Shown one piece after another: positions 10,927 to 23,800 of a stretch of DNA of 64,000 bases. The stretch is taken from the NCBI GenBank assembly GCA_964035575.1, contig OZ037873.1, forward strand, positions 1,364,001-1,428,000, read 5' to 3'. A program made the translations under genes and the position numbers. Origin of the DNA: Rhynchopus sp. YZ270_cl-10 (lineage: Eukaryota > Euglenozoa > Diplonemea > Diplonemida > Diplonemidae). Each line of letters opens with the position of its first letter. Within the stretch, counting starts at the first letter, position 1. The notes beneath the pieces are model-generated. The model was not told the origin of the DNA. It did no database searches and worked only from the letters and a program-made list of their open reading frames with translations.

Positions 10927-11760
10927 TACTGTAAACTTGTTTTAAGTAGCTTTGCTACGCCAGGGGGGTCTCTCGGATAGAATACTTGGTGAACAGGAAG
11001 AACTTTTTTGTTTTTTTATTTCGCGTGCCGTTTATCTATTGCTGCGTGCCTTTTGTTATTATTGCTAAGTAAGAGAAAACCGAATGGAGTGGGAACGCTA
11101 GTGAGAGCGCAGCGGAAACGATAGTGGGAACGCAACGAGCTTTTTTCACGCCCGGTATCACATATGATACTGATTTCCATGGATACACATGAAAAGGAGT
11201 TCCGTGCTATTCACAGAACTCGATAGGCGATTGAGCTTATCTAACAACAACCAAAACAAAAGAAAGTACAAAGAAGAGAATAAAAAATGCAGGAAAAATA
11301 GACAAAGAGAAAAACAAAGAGATTTTGACAAAGTGAACAATAAAATTAACACTTGCTTGGCAAGGTTGGTTGAGGACGTTACAGAGAAAGCACACCACAC
11401 CACCTTCCTTATTATCAGGAGTTCTTGTGTTGTTGTGTTTTCCCAGTCTCGCCCACATGACCACATACCTCACCGCTGTTTTGTGGGTGTTTCAAACCAA
11501 GAAAGATCTTTCCCCCATATTTTATCCTCAAGAGACCCGCCACACACCCACACCCACACACATACTGTAAACTTGTTCAAGTAGCTTTGCTACACCAGGG
11601 AGAGTCTCTATGATAAAATATCTAGTGAAAAAGAAAGTTTGCCCTTTTCTCTCTCGTTTTTATTTCGCGTGCCGTTTATCTATTGCCACGTGCCCTTTGT
11701 TGTTATTGCTTAACACTTGCTTCGGCAAGGTTGGTTGAGGACGTTACAGAGAAAGCACAC
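10927..11760. repeat. Spacer modules with U6-like phrase
   Basis: Two diverged copies of one module, at about 10927-11066 and 11564-11760. The downstream one ends in ACTTGCTTCGGCAAG (a stem with a TTCG loop) followed after about 15 nt by ACAGAGAA. The first copy of that phrase lies at about 11347-11395, displaced by an insertion, with the loop reduced to CTTGCTTGGCAAG. The string CTTGCTTCGGCA and the ACAGAGA box are both U6 snRNA hallmarks, but the 3' half of U6 is not present. Confidence 0.45.
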
Positions 11761-13091
11761 CACACCACCTTCCTTCATCAGGAGTTCTTGTGTTGTTGTG
11801 TTTTCCCAGTCTCGCCCTCATGACACCCACACACACACCCTTTGTTTTTTAAAATTTGGTTCAACATAATCTTGTTCAATGCATGGTGATTCTTTCAGTA
11901 CCGAGTCTCGGTGTGAAAGTGTGGCCAGAACAAACCTATTATTTTTTGTGTTCCTCCCCTCCACGTGTGCTTTCTGGGAAGTAATCCAAAATAAAACTGA
12001 AGAACAACAACCTTCTTTTGCATTATTTTCCAGTTTCCGCACAAAAAGTATTCCTCTCGTTTTCCCCCACCCTGCATTTTTTGCTGTGAGGAGAAAGCCA
12101 AAACAGAAATGAAGCTTGCAAAATGATAGTGGAGGTTTTTTCGTTGTGTTTTGTGCTCCCCCCTCACCACACACTTCGTACACAAAACTCTATTTTCGTT
12201 GGCAATCTTGTTTTGCGCAAAGTCTTCCGCAGTTTACAAACGTTTTTCCCACCCACCCACCCTCCAACAAAAAGTAAACACACACACACGTGCTGACCAT
12301 CTCCCCCATCCCTATCGCATTCCCCCTTATTTTCTTGTTCTGAAATACTTGTCTCTTTTTCTTGCTCTGACATACTCTGTGCTTGCGGAACCCTCTTGAG
12401 GGCGATGCAACCAACCTTGGTTTGGTTTTTCCTTGGCATGAGCACAGAGTATGGTACGGTTGCGGAACCCTCTTGAGGGGGACGCACCAACCTTTGGATC
12501 TGTCATCCTTGGCATGCGTGTACAGTTGTTTTGCTTTTCCCCTTTTTCTACCCCCGTTATTTTTGCTCTCGTTTCTTCAAAAATATAGTAAAATTAAAGT
12601 CCTGTGTGACTGCCGGTATCACTTGTGATAGAGTTTCCATGGATAGACATGAAAGGGGCAGCACATAGGTGGTTCCGTGCCGTTTTTTTCCACAGAACCG
12701 ACACGTGGGGCAAAGCTTTAATTCTTTCTTTATTTTGATGAAAATGTACGTGAAAAACAAAGCCACCCCTTCCCTTCCCAATAATGTTTTTCTGTCAGCA
12801 ACTCCCACCCACCAACCCTCTTCTTCCTACCAAAAGCCACTTCAGCGGAGCAGCCACCCTGCGTGTTGGGACATCAAATAGAGCTTACCTTCTTTGATGT
12901 TGTTGTGTTTGTTGCAGCAATGCGCTGCTCTTAGGACAGAATACATGTCGTCTTTCCTCAGGCGTTGCCTGGTAGGCCGGGGACTGGAAAGAAGCCTCTC
13001 TTTGACACTAATCACACCACCACACCACCCATCAGTTTATTGTGTATTGTACACAAAGTGTGGTTCGGCTGACAACAGAAGAGTAAACACT

Positions 13092-14034
13092 ATGACCATG
13101 TTGAAGCTTGCTGTGCTCATGGCTGCTGCCGTTGTGTCGGCCGCTGACAACATCCTGCCTGCCGACCTTGAGGCACAGGCAGAGTACCATCTCTATCATG
13201 CGTACGGTGCGTACTGCCCATCCGAGGATCTCAAGAGCTGGGACTGCAAGTGGTGCAAGAAGATCGGCCTTGAGAAGATGTACGGAGTGTCGACGAAGGA
13301 CGATGGCGAGCACGACGGCCAAGTTTACGTCATGCGCGACGACAGATCGCAGATTGTTGTCAGCTTCCGTGGATCGTACAACATCCCAAACTGGATCTCG
13401 AACTTGACGTTCAAGAAGGTGGGCCTGAAGTGGGCAGGTGCACCCTCAGACATCAAGGTGCACCAGGGCTTCCTGGAGGAGTACGAGACGATGCAGGAGG
13501 ACGTGAACATGTGGGTGGCAGAGGCCGTGGAGGACTGCCCGAACTGCACTCTGCACGTCACCGGACACTCTCTGGGTGGCGCAGAGGCAGTGCTGTGTGT
13601 GGTGGACCTGCGTCTGCAGGGGTACAAGCCTGAGATGTGGAACTTCGGACTTCCACGTGTTGGAGACAAGAAGTTTGCTGAGTGGTTCGACGCCGCGACG
13701 AAGGCAAACGACCAGACTGTGTACAGGATGGTCGAGAGATACGACGTTGTGCCGCACCTGCCCCTGCGTGCGATGGGCTTCCACCACATTGCCACCGAGG
13801 TTTGGCACAGAAACGTCAAAAGCATTAAGTCGAACACGTACGTGGTGTGCGACGGCAGTGGCGAGGACAAGGAGTGCTCCCGCTCGCTTCGTCCTCTGCA
13901 GAAGAACATCATTGACCACTTGGTATGTCTTCTTGCCATGTTCACCTTTTAAGTGTTGTACTTTGTTGTCCCAATATCACTACCACTTCACCACTTTACA
14001 GCGCTACATGAACATCTGCTTTGGCTGTTTTTAA
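13092..14034 (+). CDS. Secreted class 3 lipase, copy 4
   Basis: Exons 13092-13922 and 14002-14034. The predicted 287-aa protein and the 79-bp intron are identical to copy 3, offset by exactly 3989 bp. Confidence 0.95.
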
Positions 14035-14424
14035 GCAGTTGACAGCTTCTTGTTTGGTTGCACTGCACCAAGGCGTGCATGAGTAAATCCATGTGACAAG
14101 CCGTTCGTGCCCGATCCTGCCTTGAGTCGTTCAGAAACACAACTACACACACCCAAATGAGTTCTAGACATGCAGTTGTTCTTATCTTCTTTTATCTTTT
14201 TCTTCGCTTCTTCTCTCTTCTCTCTGCATGATACAGAACATATTAACACGACCTTTGTTTTTATTTTCCTTTTCCTTTGTTCTTGGTTTTATTTTCAAAT
14301 GTGCACTGCATCGCACATTGTTTCAAACGTTTTTATTTTAGTTTTTTTTTTCAAGTGCCTGCGTCCGCCAATAAACGTTGGGGCGTTTGCACTTCCAACG
14401 TCTTTTTTATTTTTCCACATTTTC

Positions 14425-14583
14425 CACTCACCTGAGGATGGAAAGTAGGGGCAGCAGGTCCGGAGTGCGAAGACTAGATCCCTTGGCATGATGATGGACC
14501 CAGGTGAGTGACGCCACCTCCTCTTCAGCGAGTTGGGGGTCGCAAGGATCGCTTGAGATCCTCGCTCCCCCCGTTGGTATAGG
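14425..14583 (-). ncRNA. Candidate structured RNA, U1-like block, copy 4
   Basis: Same 159-bp block as 10436-10594, one 3989-bp unit later. Confidence 0.35.
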
Positions 14584-17080
14584 ATGAGCAGCAATTCAAA
14601 GCACACACGAACCCTAGCCACTGCAGTGCCGCAAACCGTTCGTAATGGTAACAGGCGCACTGAGTTTCCGAAAGTTGGAATCTCAGACGAAACGTCGTCA
14701 TACCACCATAGACACAGGCTTGGCGATATCTGACAGTGGACAGGGTGGGCGTAGTTTGTGGTTAAACTTTGTACCTTGATTTGATGAGCACGAATTACCT
14801 TCGGGAAACTGATATCAACCCACCCACACACACACATTGGGGCCATATTCTGCGTAAGAATTACCCCTATTAGTTATCAAACGCACACCCACACCCAAAC
14901 CCTCACCCACACACATACTGTAAACTTGTTTTAAGTAGCTTTGCTACGCCAGGGGGGTCTCTCGGATAGAATACTTGGTGAACAGGAAGAACTTTTTTGT
15001 TTTTTTATTTCGCGTGCCGTTTATCTATTGCTGCGTGCCTTTTGTTATTATTGCTAAGTAAGAGAAAACCGAATGGAGTGGGAACGCTAGTGAGAGCGCA
15101 GCGGAAACGATAGTGGGAACGCAACGAGCTTTTTTCACGCCCGGTATCACATATGATACTGATTTCCATGGATACACATGAAAAGGAGTTCCGTGCTATT
15201 CACAGAACTCGATAGGCGATTGAGCTTATCTAACAACAACCAAAACAAAAGAAAGTACAAAGAAGAGAATAAAAAATGCAGGAAAAATAGACAAAGAGAA
15301 AAACAAAGAGATTTTGACAAAGTGAACAATAAAATTAACACTTGCTTGGCAAGGTTGGTTGAGGACGTTACAGAGAAAGCACACCACACCACCTTCCTTA
15401 TTATCAGGAGTTCTTGTGTTGTTGTGTTTTCCCAGTCTCGCCCACATGACCACATACCTCACCGCTGTTTTGTGGGTGTTTCAAACCAAGAAAGATCTTT
15501 CCCCCATATTTTATCCTCAAGAGACCCGCCACACACCCACACCCACACACATACTGTAAACTTGTTCAAGTAGCTTTGCTACACCAGGGAGAGTCTCTAT
15601 GATAAAATATCTAGTGAAAAAGAAAGTTTGCCCTTTTCTCTCTCGTTTTTATTTCGCGTGCCGTTTATCTATTGCCACGTGCCCTTTGTTGTTATTGCTT
15701 AACACTTGCTTCGGCAAGGTTGGTTGAGGACGTTACAGAGAAAGCACACCACACCACCTTCCTTCATCAGGAGTTCTTGTGTTGTTGTGTTTTCCCAGTC
15801 TCGCCCTCATGACACCCACACACACACCCTTTGTTTTTTAAAATTTGGTTCAACATAATCTTGTTCAATGCATGGTGATTCTTTCAGTACCGAGTCTCGG
15901 TGTGAAAGTGTGGCCAGAACAAACCTATTATTTTTTGTGTTCCTCCCCTCCACGTGTGCTTTCTGGGAAGTAATCCAAAATAAAACTGAAGAACAACAAC
16001 CTTCTTTTGCATTATTTTCCAGTTTCCGCACAAAAAGTATTCCTCTCGTTTTCCCCCACCCTGCATTTTTTGCTGTGAGGAGAAAGCCAAAACAGAAATG
16101 AAGCTTGCAAAATGATAGTGGAGGTTTTTTCGTTGTGTTTTGTGCTCCCCCCTCACCACACACTTCGTACACAAAACTCTATTTTCGTTGGCAATCTTGT
16201 TTTGCGCAAAGTCTTCCGCAGTTTACAAACGTTTTTCCCACCCACCCACCCTCCAACAAAAAGTAAACACACACACACGTGCTGACCATCTCCCCCATCC
16301 CTATCGCATTCCCCCTTATTTTCTTGTTCTGAAATACTTGTCTCTTTTTCTTGCTCTGACATACTCTGTGCTTGCGGAACCCTCTTGAGGGCGATGCAAC
16401 CAACCTTGGTTTGGTTTTTCCTTGGCATGAGCACAGAGTATGGTACGGTTGCGGAACCCTCTTGAGGGGGACGCACCAACCTTTGGATCTGTCATCCTTG
16501 GCATGCGTGTACAGTTGTTTTGCTTTTCCCCTTTTTCTACCCCCGTTATTTTTGCTCTCGTTTCTTCAAAAATATAGTAAAATTAAAGTCCTGTGTGACT
16601 GCCGGTATCACTTGTGATAGAGTTTCCATGGATAGACATGAAAGGGGCAGCACATAGGTGGTTCCGTGCCGTTTTTTTCCACAGAACCGACACGTGGGGC
16701 AAAGCTTTAATTCTTTCTTTATTTTGATGAAAATGTACGTGAAAAACAAAGCCACCCCTTCCCTTCCCAATAATGTTTTTCTGTCAGCAACTCCCACCCA
16801 CCAACCCTCTTCTTCCTACCAAAAGCCACTTCAGCGGAGCAGCCACCCTGCGTGTTGGGACATCAAATAGAGCTTACCTTCTTTGATGTTGTTGTGTTTG
16901 TTGCAGCAATGCGCTGCTCTTAGGACAGAATACATGTCGTCTTTCCTCAGGCGTTGCCTGGTAGGCCGGGGACTGGAAAGAAGCCTCTCTTTGACACTAA
17001 TCACACCACCACACCACCCATCAGTTTATTGTGTATTGTACACAAAGTGTGGTTCGGCTGACAACAGAAGAGTAAACACT

Positions 17081-18023
17081 ATGACCATGTTGAAGCTTGC
17101 TGTGCTCATGGCTGCTGCCGTTGTGTCGGCCGCTGACAACATCCTGCCTGCCGACCTTGAGGCACAGGCAGAGTACCATCTCTATCATGCGTACGGTGCG
17201 TACTGCCCATCCGAGGATCTCAAGAGCTGGGACTGCAAGTGGTGCAAGAAGATCGGCCTTGAGAAGATGTACGGAGTGTCGACGAAGGACGATGGCGAGC
17301 ACGACGGCCAAGTTTACGTCATGCGCGACGACAGATCGCAGATTGTTGTCAGCTTCCGTGGATCGTACAACATCCCAAACTGGATCTCGAACTTGACGTT
17401 CAAGAAGGTGGGCCTGAAGTGGGCAGGTGCACCCTCAGACATCAAGGTGCACCAGGGCTTCCTGGAGGAGTACGAGACGATGCAGGAGGACGTGAACATG
17501 TGGGTGGCAGAGGCCGTGGAGGACTGCCCGAACTGCACTCTGCACGTCACCGGACACTCTCTGGGTGGCGCAGAGGCAGTGCTGTGTGTGGTGGACCTGC
17601 GTCTGCAGGGGTACAAGCCTGAGATGTGGAACTTCGGACTTCCACGTGTTGGAGACAAGAAGTTTGCTGAGTGGTTCGACGCCGCGACGAAGGCAAACGA
17701 CCAGACTGTGTACAGGATGGTCGAGAGATACGACGTTGTGCCGCACCTGCCCCTGCGTGCGATGGGCTTCCACCACATTGCCACCGAGGTTTGGCACAGA
17801 AACGTCAAAAGCATTAAGTCGAACACGTACGTGGTGTGCGACGGCAGTGGCGAGGACAAGGAGTGCTCCCGCTCGCTTCGTCCTCTGCAGAAGAACATCA
17901 TTGACCACTTGGTATGTCTTCTTGCCATGTTCACCTTTTAAGTGTTGTACTTTGTTGTCCCAATATCACTACCACTTCACCACTTTACAGCGCTACATGA
18001 ACATCTGCTTTGGCTGTTTTTAA
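17081..18023 (+). CDS. Secreted class 3 lipase, copy 5
   Basis: Exons 17081-17911 and 17991-18023. Protein identical to copies 3 and 4. It is the last lipase of the array. The spacer after it leads into the giant LamG/WSC gene instead of another lipase. Confidence 0.95.
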
Positions 18024-18413
18024 GCAGTTGACAGCTTCTTGTTTGGTTGCACTGCACCAAGGCGTGCATGAGTAAATCCATGTGACAAGCCGTTCGTGCC
18101 CGATCCTGCCTTGAGTCGTTCAGAAACACAACTACACACACCCAAATGAGTTCTAGACATGCAGTTGTTCTTATCTTCTTTTATCTTTTTCTTCGCTTCT
18201 TCTCTCTTCTCTCTGCATGATACAGAACATATTAACACGACCTTTGTTTTTATTTTCCTTTTCCTTTGTTCTTGGTTTTATTTTCAAATGTGCACTGCAT
18301 CGCACATTGTTTCAAACGTTTTTATTTTAGTTTTTTTTTTCAAGTGCCTGCGTCCGCCAATAAACGTTGGGGCGTTTGCACTTCCAACGTCTTTTTTATT
18401 TTTCCACATTTTC

Positions 18414-18572
18414 CACTCACCTGAGGATGGAAAGTAGGGGCAGCAGGTCCGGAGTGCGAAGACTAGATCCCTTGGCATGATGATGGACCCAGGTGAGTGA
18501 CGCCACCTCCTCTTCAGCGAGTTGGGGGTCGCAAGGATCGCTTGAGATCCTCGCTCCCCCCGTTGGTATAGG
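18414..18572 (-). ncRNA. Candidate structured RNA, U1-like block, copy 5
   Basis: Same 159-bp block as in the previous two units. Confidence 0.35.
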
Positions 18573-20589
18573 ATGAGCAGCAATTCAAAGCACACACGAA
18601 CCCTAGCCACTGCAGTGCCGCAAACCGTTCGTAATGGTAACAGGCGCACTGAGTTTCCGAAAGTTGGAATCTCAGACGAAACGTCGTCATACCACCATAG
18701 ACACAGGCTTGGCGATATCTGACAGTGGACAGGGTGGGCGTAGTTTGTGGTTAAACTTTGTACCTTGATTTGATGAGCACGAATTACCTTCGGGAAACTG
18801 ATATCAACCCACCCACACACACACATTGGGGCCATATTCTGCGTAAGAATTACCCCTATTAGTTATCAAACGCACACCCACACCCAAACCCTCACCCACA
18901 CACATACTGTAAACTTGTTTTAAGTAGCTTTGCTACGCCAGGGGGGTCTCTCGGATAGAATACTTGGTGAACAGGAAGAACTTTTTTGTTTTTTTATTTC
19001 GCGTGCCGTTTATCTATTGCTGCGTGCCTTTTGTTATTATTGCTAAGTAAGAGAAAACCGAATGGAGTGGGAACGCTAGTGAGAGCGCAGCGGAAACGAT
19101 AGTGGGAACGCAACGAGCTTTTTTCACGCCCGGTATCACATATGATACTGATTTCCATGGATACACATGAAAAGGAGTTCCGTGCTATTCACAGAACTCG
19201 ATAGGCGATTGAGCTTATCTAACAACAACCAAAACAAAAGAAAGTACAAAGAAGAGAATAAAAAATGCAGGAAAAATAGACAAAGAGAAAAACAAAGAGA
19301 TTTTGACAAAGTGAACAATAAAATTAACACTTGCTTGGCAAGGTTGGTTGAGGACGTTACAGAGAAAGCACACCACACCACCTTCCTTATTATCAGGAGT
19401 TCTTGTGTTGTTGTGTTTTCCCAGTCTCGCCCACATGACCACATACCTCACCGCTGTTTTGTGGGTGTTTCAAACCAAGAAAGATCTTTCCCCCATATTT
19501 TATCCTCAAGAGACCCGCCACACACCCACACCCACACACATACTGTAAACTTGTTCAAGTAGCTTTGCTACACCAGGGAGAGTCTCTATGATAAAATATC
19601 TAGTGAAAAAGAAAGTTTGCCCTTTTCTCTCTCGTTTTTATTTCGCGTGCCGTTTATCTATTGCCACGTGCCCTTTGTTGTTATTGCTTAACACTTGCTT
19701 CGGCAAGGTTGGTTGAGGACGTTACAGAGAAAGCACACCACACCACCTTCCTTCATCAGGAGTTCTTGTGTTGTTGTGTTTTCCCAGTCTCGCCCTCATG
19801 ACACCCACACACACACCCTTTGTTTTTTAAAATTTGGTTCAACATAATCTTGTTCAATGCATGGTGATTCTTTCAGTACCGAGTCTCGGTGTGAAAGTGT
19901 GGCCAGAACAAACCTATTATTTTTTGTGTTCCTCCCCTCCACGTGTGCTTTCTGGGAAGTAATCCAAAATAAAACTGAAGAACAACAACCTTCTTTTGCA
20001 TTATTTTCCAGTTTCCGCACAAAAAGTATTCCTCTCGTTTTCCCCCACCCTGCATTTTTTGCTGTGAGGAGAAAGCCAAAACAGAAATGAAGCTTGCAAA
20101 ATGATAGTGGAGGTTTTTTCGTTGTGTTTTGTGCTCCCCCCTCACCACACACTTCGTACACAAAACTCTATTTTCGTTGGCAATCTTGTTTTGCGCAAAG
20201 TCTTCCGCAGTTTACAAACGTTTTTCCCACCCACCCACCCTCCAACAAAAAGTAAACACACACACACGTGCTGACCATCTCCCCCATCCCTATCGCATTC
20301 CCCCTTATTTTCTTGTTCTGAAATACTTGTCTCTTTTTCTTGCTCTGACATACTCTGTGCTTGCGGAACCCTCTTGAGGGCGATGCAACCAACCTTGGTT
20401 TGGTTTTTCCTTGGCATGAGCACAGAGTATGGTACGGTTGCGGAACCCTCTTGAGGGGGACGCACCAACCTTTGGATCTGTCATCCTTGGCATGCGTGTA
20501 CAGTTGTTTTGCTTTTCCCCTTTTTCTACCCCCGTTATTTTTGCTCTCGTTTCTTCAAAAATATAGTAAAATTAAAGTCCTGTGTGACT

Positions 20590-20681
20590 GCCGGTATCAC
20601 TTGTGATAGAGTTTCCATGGATAGACATGAAAGGGGCAGCACATAGGTGGTTCCGTGCCGTTTTTTTCCACAGAACCGACA
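20590..20681 (+). promoter_or_regulatory. Lipase-type dyad block upstream of the LamG gene
   Basis: TATCACTTGTGATA (20595-20608) and the hairpin GGTTCCGTG...CACAGAACC (20649-20677) are the same as before the lipase genes. Similarity to the lipase upstream region continues to about 20780, some 90 bp before the LamG start codon, and then stops. Confidence 0.45.
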
Positions 20682-20870
20682 CGTGGGGCAAAGCTTTAAT
20701 TCCTTCTTTATTTTGATGAAACGTACGTGAAAAACAAAGCCACCCCTCCCTTCCCAATAATGTTTTTCTGTCAACAAATCCCACCCTCCTTCTCCTTCCC
20801 CCAAACAGAAAACCACATCCCACAGGGAAACCCAATACACCCCCACCACAAAAACAACCCCAAAAGACAA

Positions 20871-23800
20871 ATGCTTCGAAATGCCCCAAATACACTCCAC
20901 CTTCCTCCCCTTCTGCTCCTCCTCGTTTTCCTGCTCCTCCCTTCGCTCTCATTCTGCACAGAGCTTACCTTCGACTTTGAGGAGTCCTCTGGGTCCTCTG
21001 TACACCCATCGTCAACGTCATCTGGCGGCGTCTTCTGCACTAAACCTGGTGTTTCTGGGAGCACAGTTGCGGAGGGTGTGACAGGACATGGTATTCGTTT
21101 GCCTACCAACGCTTCAGGGGTGCATTGCAGTGCAGGTGGGTTGGATTTGACAGGAGGCGTGACAGTGGCAATGTATGTGTACCGCCATGGGGGCGACGCT
21201 GTGTTGCTCGACTCTGCTGCGTTGCGGGTGTATCTGCAGGGGGCTCGGCTGCATGCATCCGCGTTTGCTTCTCCGTCGTGCAGCGTGTCGCTTCCCTCAG
21301 GTCTCATGCGCTGGGTGTACCTTGCTGTAGTGATTTCCTCCGATAACTCCCGAATCACCCTCTTCGTTGATTCAACCTCAACAACGTGCCGTATTGTGCA
21401 TCAAATTTCTGCGGAGGGAAGCAACAATTTTGTGGTTCTCCCAGAAAATGGTGACGTCGTTTCGGTCGACCGTCTGCACATTGAGAACTCCGCGCTTTCC
21501 CCTGCCGCAGTTAAGGCGGTTGCGAAGGTGGTGTGGAACCCTGTAGATCCGAGACACCTTTGTGCGCAGTGGGTTTTTGATGTTCCTGGAGCAGTTGCAT
21601 ATGATGTGAGTGGGAGAGGACGGCACGCAGTGAGTTCTTCTGATGGTGTTCACGTGAACCCAGCGGGAAGGGCGTTGCAGGGTCTCTCTGCAGGGATCGC
21701 GAACAGCTCCTCATGGGATGCGGGGGGTGTGCAGGGCCTTCGCTTGGAAGGGGACGGCAGGCAGATGAGTCTGTCTGCGTGGTGGCGTGCACCGCCCCCT
21801 TTGGAATACCGTGCCGATGCGTATCTACAGAGACAGTGGGAAACCGATCTGATCTCCTTCGACGCGAACAGCACAACAGAGGGTGGTGCACTGCGCTGGC
21901 AGGTCCACATCACCGAGGAGATGTACCAAAAACAGCGTTTCCTGCGCTTCCGTGTTGCTGTAGCTGGGTATCTGCGGAGCTGTGTTGGGGGGTACAGACC
22001 TGGGGGTGATGGGTGGTGGCATGTGGCTGCGGTGGTGACACAGTACGGTACGGTGCTGTACGTAAACTCTGTGGTGGTGGCGCAGTGCACAACGGTGCAT
22101 GATCCTGTGGTGTTGACGCACCCCATGGTGCTGTCCTTGGGGCGTACCTCTGCTGTGCACACCTTTGCGACAGGGGAGCTGATGGACGACGTGCGCATCT
22201 ACGACACAGCGTTGCCTGCAGGCGACGTGGCGAGGATCATGCAGGAGGCCGTGCCGCGGCACGCACCGTTCCTCTTCGCTGCGGGGCCGTATCTGGCGAC
22301 GCATTTCGGCCACCCCTATGCGCTCCCTGGAGTAGTCGCGGTGGGGCGTGTGGAGTCTCCTCTTGGACTGCATTTGCAGCCAGTTGATGCGAACGTTTAT
22401 GTGTCAGAGGAGGATGGTGTGGCAGGGAGTGCGGCAGTCTTTGTACGCAATGCTGATGCAAAGTCGGCAATGCAGGCGCCATTGGGTGTAGGCAGTGCGT
22501 GGCAGGTGTTGCGTGGGTATGCGAACGTTGTGGTCTCAGTGCACCTCCGTGCATCGCGGCATGCGTATGTCATGCCGGTTGCGAGCATGCAAGACTCTCT
22601 CCGTCACGACTGGGCAGTTCTCCTCGCAGTCGGCGCACACAGCGACTCCGTGGTCACCTCCAACGCCGGGCGGAACTGCATTGCGAACACAACACGCTTG
22701 GACCGCTGGACACGCATCACCGCATCCTACAGCAGCACCGCAACAGACATCTACCTTGACGGGGCACACCATACACACTGTGGTTTCAGCTCCGCGCAGA
22801 CAGTGGTCCCTGAGGCAGAAGAAGCGATCCTCTTCGGCAGTGCGCACAACACAAACTGCAGTGAGTGGAGCGGGGATTGGTGCCACGCTAACTTCTTCTT
22901 CCAAGGTGCGCTGGGGCGTGCGGAGGTGGGTCCGCTGGTACCTTTGTGGGCATCTGCATCTGCATCTGATGATTCTAGCATTGAAAAAGACAGCGACACA
23001 TACCTTGCCACAGATGCGAGAGAGGTTTTCATTGCAACATTCAACGATGCAGCGGGGACGACATTGGTGCGTGATGAGTCCTCCTCACGCAGGCCTGCGG
23101 CAGTAATTGTAGGGGATGCCACCCTTGCGGCAGGTGCCCTGCAGCTCTCGGGTGGGGGTCTCTCTCTGGGCGCGTCGTCCACTCTGGAAAGTGAGTTTTC
23201 CGATGCACTCAGCTTCTCGCTGTGGATCCGCCCCTCTGCGCGCAGGACGGTGCAGACGTTGCTGGGGTCGCCAGGGTTTTTGAAGATCTCCTTTACGCCG
23301 CAAACAGATTCGCTGACGGCTTGGCATTCATTCCAGACAGCCCAAAACGAAACCTGCATCAAATCGCTTCCACACACTGCGTACACGTGGCAGCACGTTG
23401 CGTGGACGTATCGGGAGCGGACTGCTGTCGCCTCTGGGGATGAGGGACAGCGTGTCGTTACGTTGTACGCAGACGGAGCGGATATGGGTGAGTGCCTGTT
23501 CTCCGGCTCCAGTGGTGCTGGGGGTCTGCGTGGGTGGGGTCAGGGTGGGCGGGCATTGATGCTTGGCGCTGTGGACGGTGAGGGGAACATACTGACTGAC
23601 GCGTACTATGGGTGGGTCGAGAACGTGCGTCTCGTGGCGCGTACTCTGAGTGGTGCGGAGGTGCGGCGCGAGGTGAGTGAAGGACGCACCACCACAGAGC
23701 AGCGTGCTCTCAAGGTGCCCCTCGTGTGGTACGACCTGGAAGAGGCAATGGACACCACTACCGCAACGCTCCGTGACAGCAGCGTGAACCGTGCGCACGC

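Larger units (their letters stand above)
8905..20757 (+). repeat. Tandem array of 3989-bp lipase units (3-5)
   Basis: Units start at 8905, 12894 and 16883, exactly 3989 bp apart. Every open frame in the first two recurs unchanged one unit later, and the third runs on until it breaks into the LamG gene upstream region near 20.7 kb. Compared with unit 2, these units carry an extra piece of roughly 285 bp at about 11066-11347, which includes a diverged dyad block. The identity implies very recent amplification, gene conversion, or an assembly effect. Confidence 0.9.
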
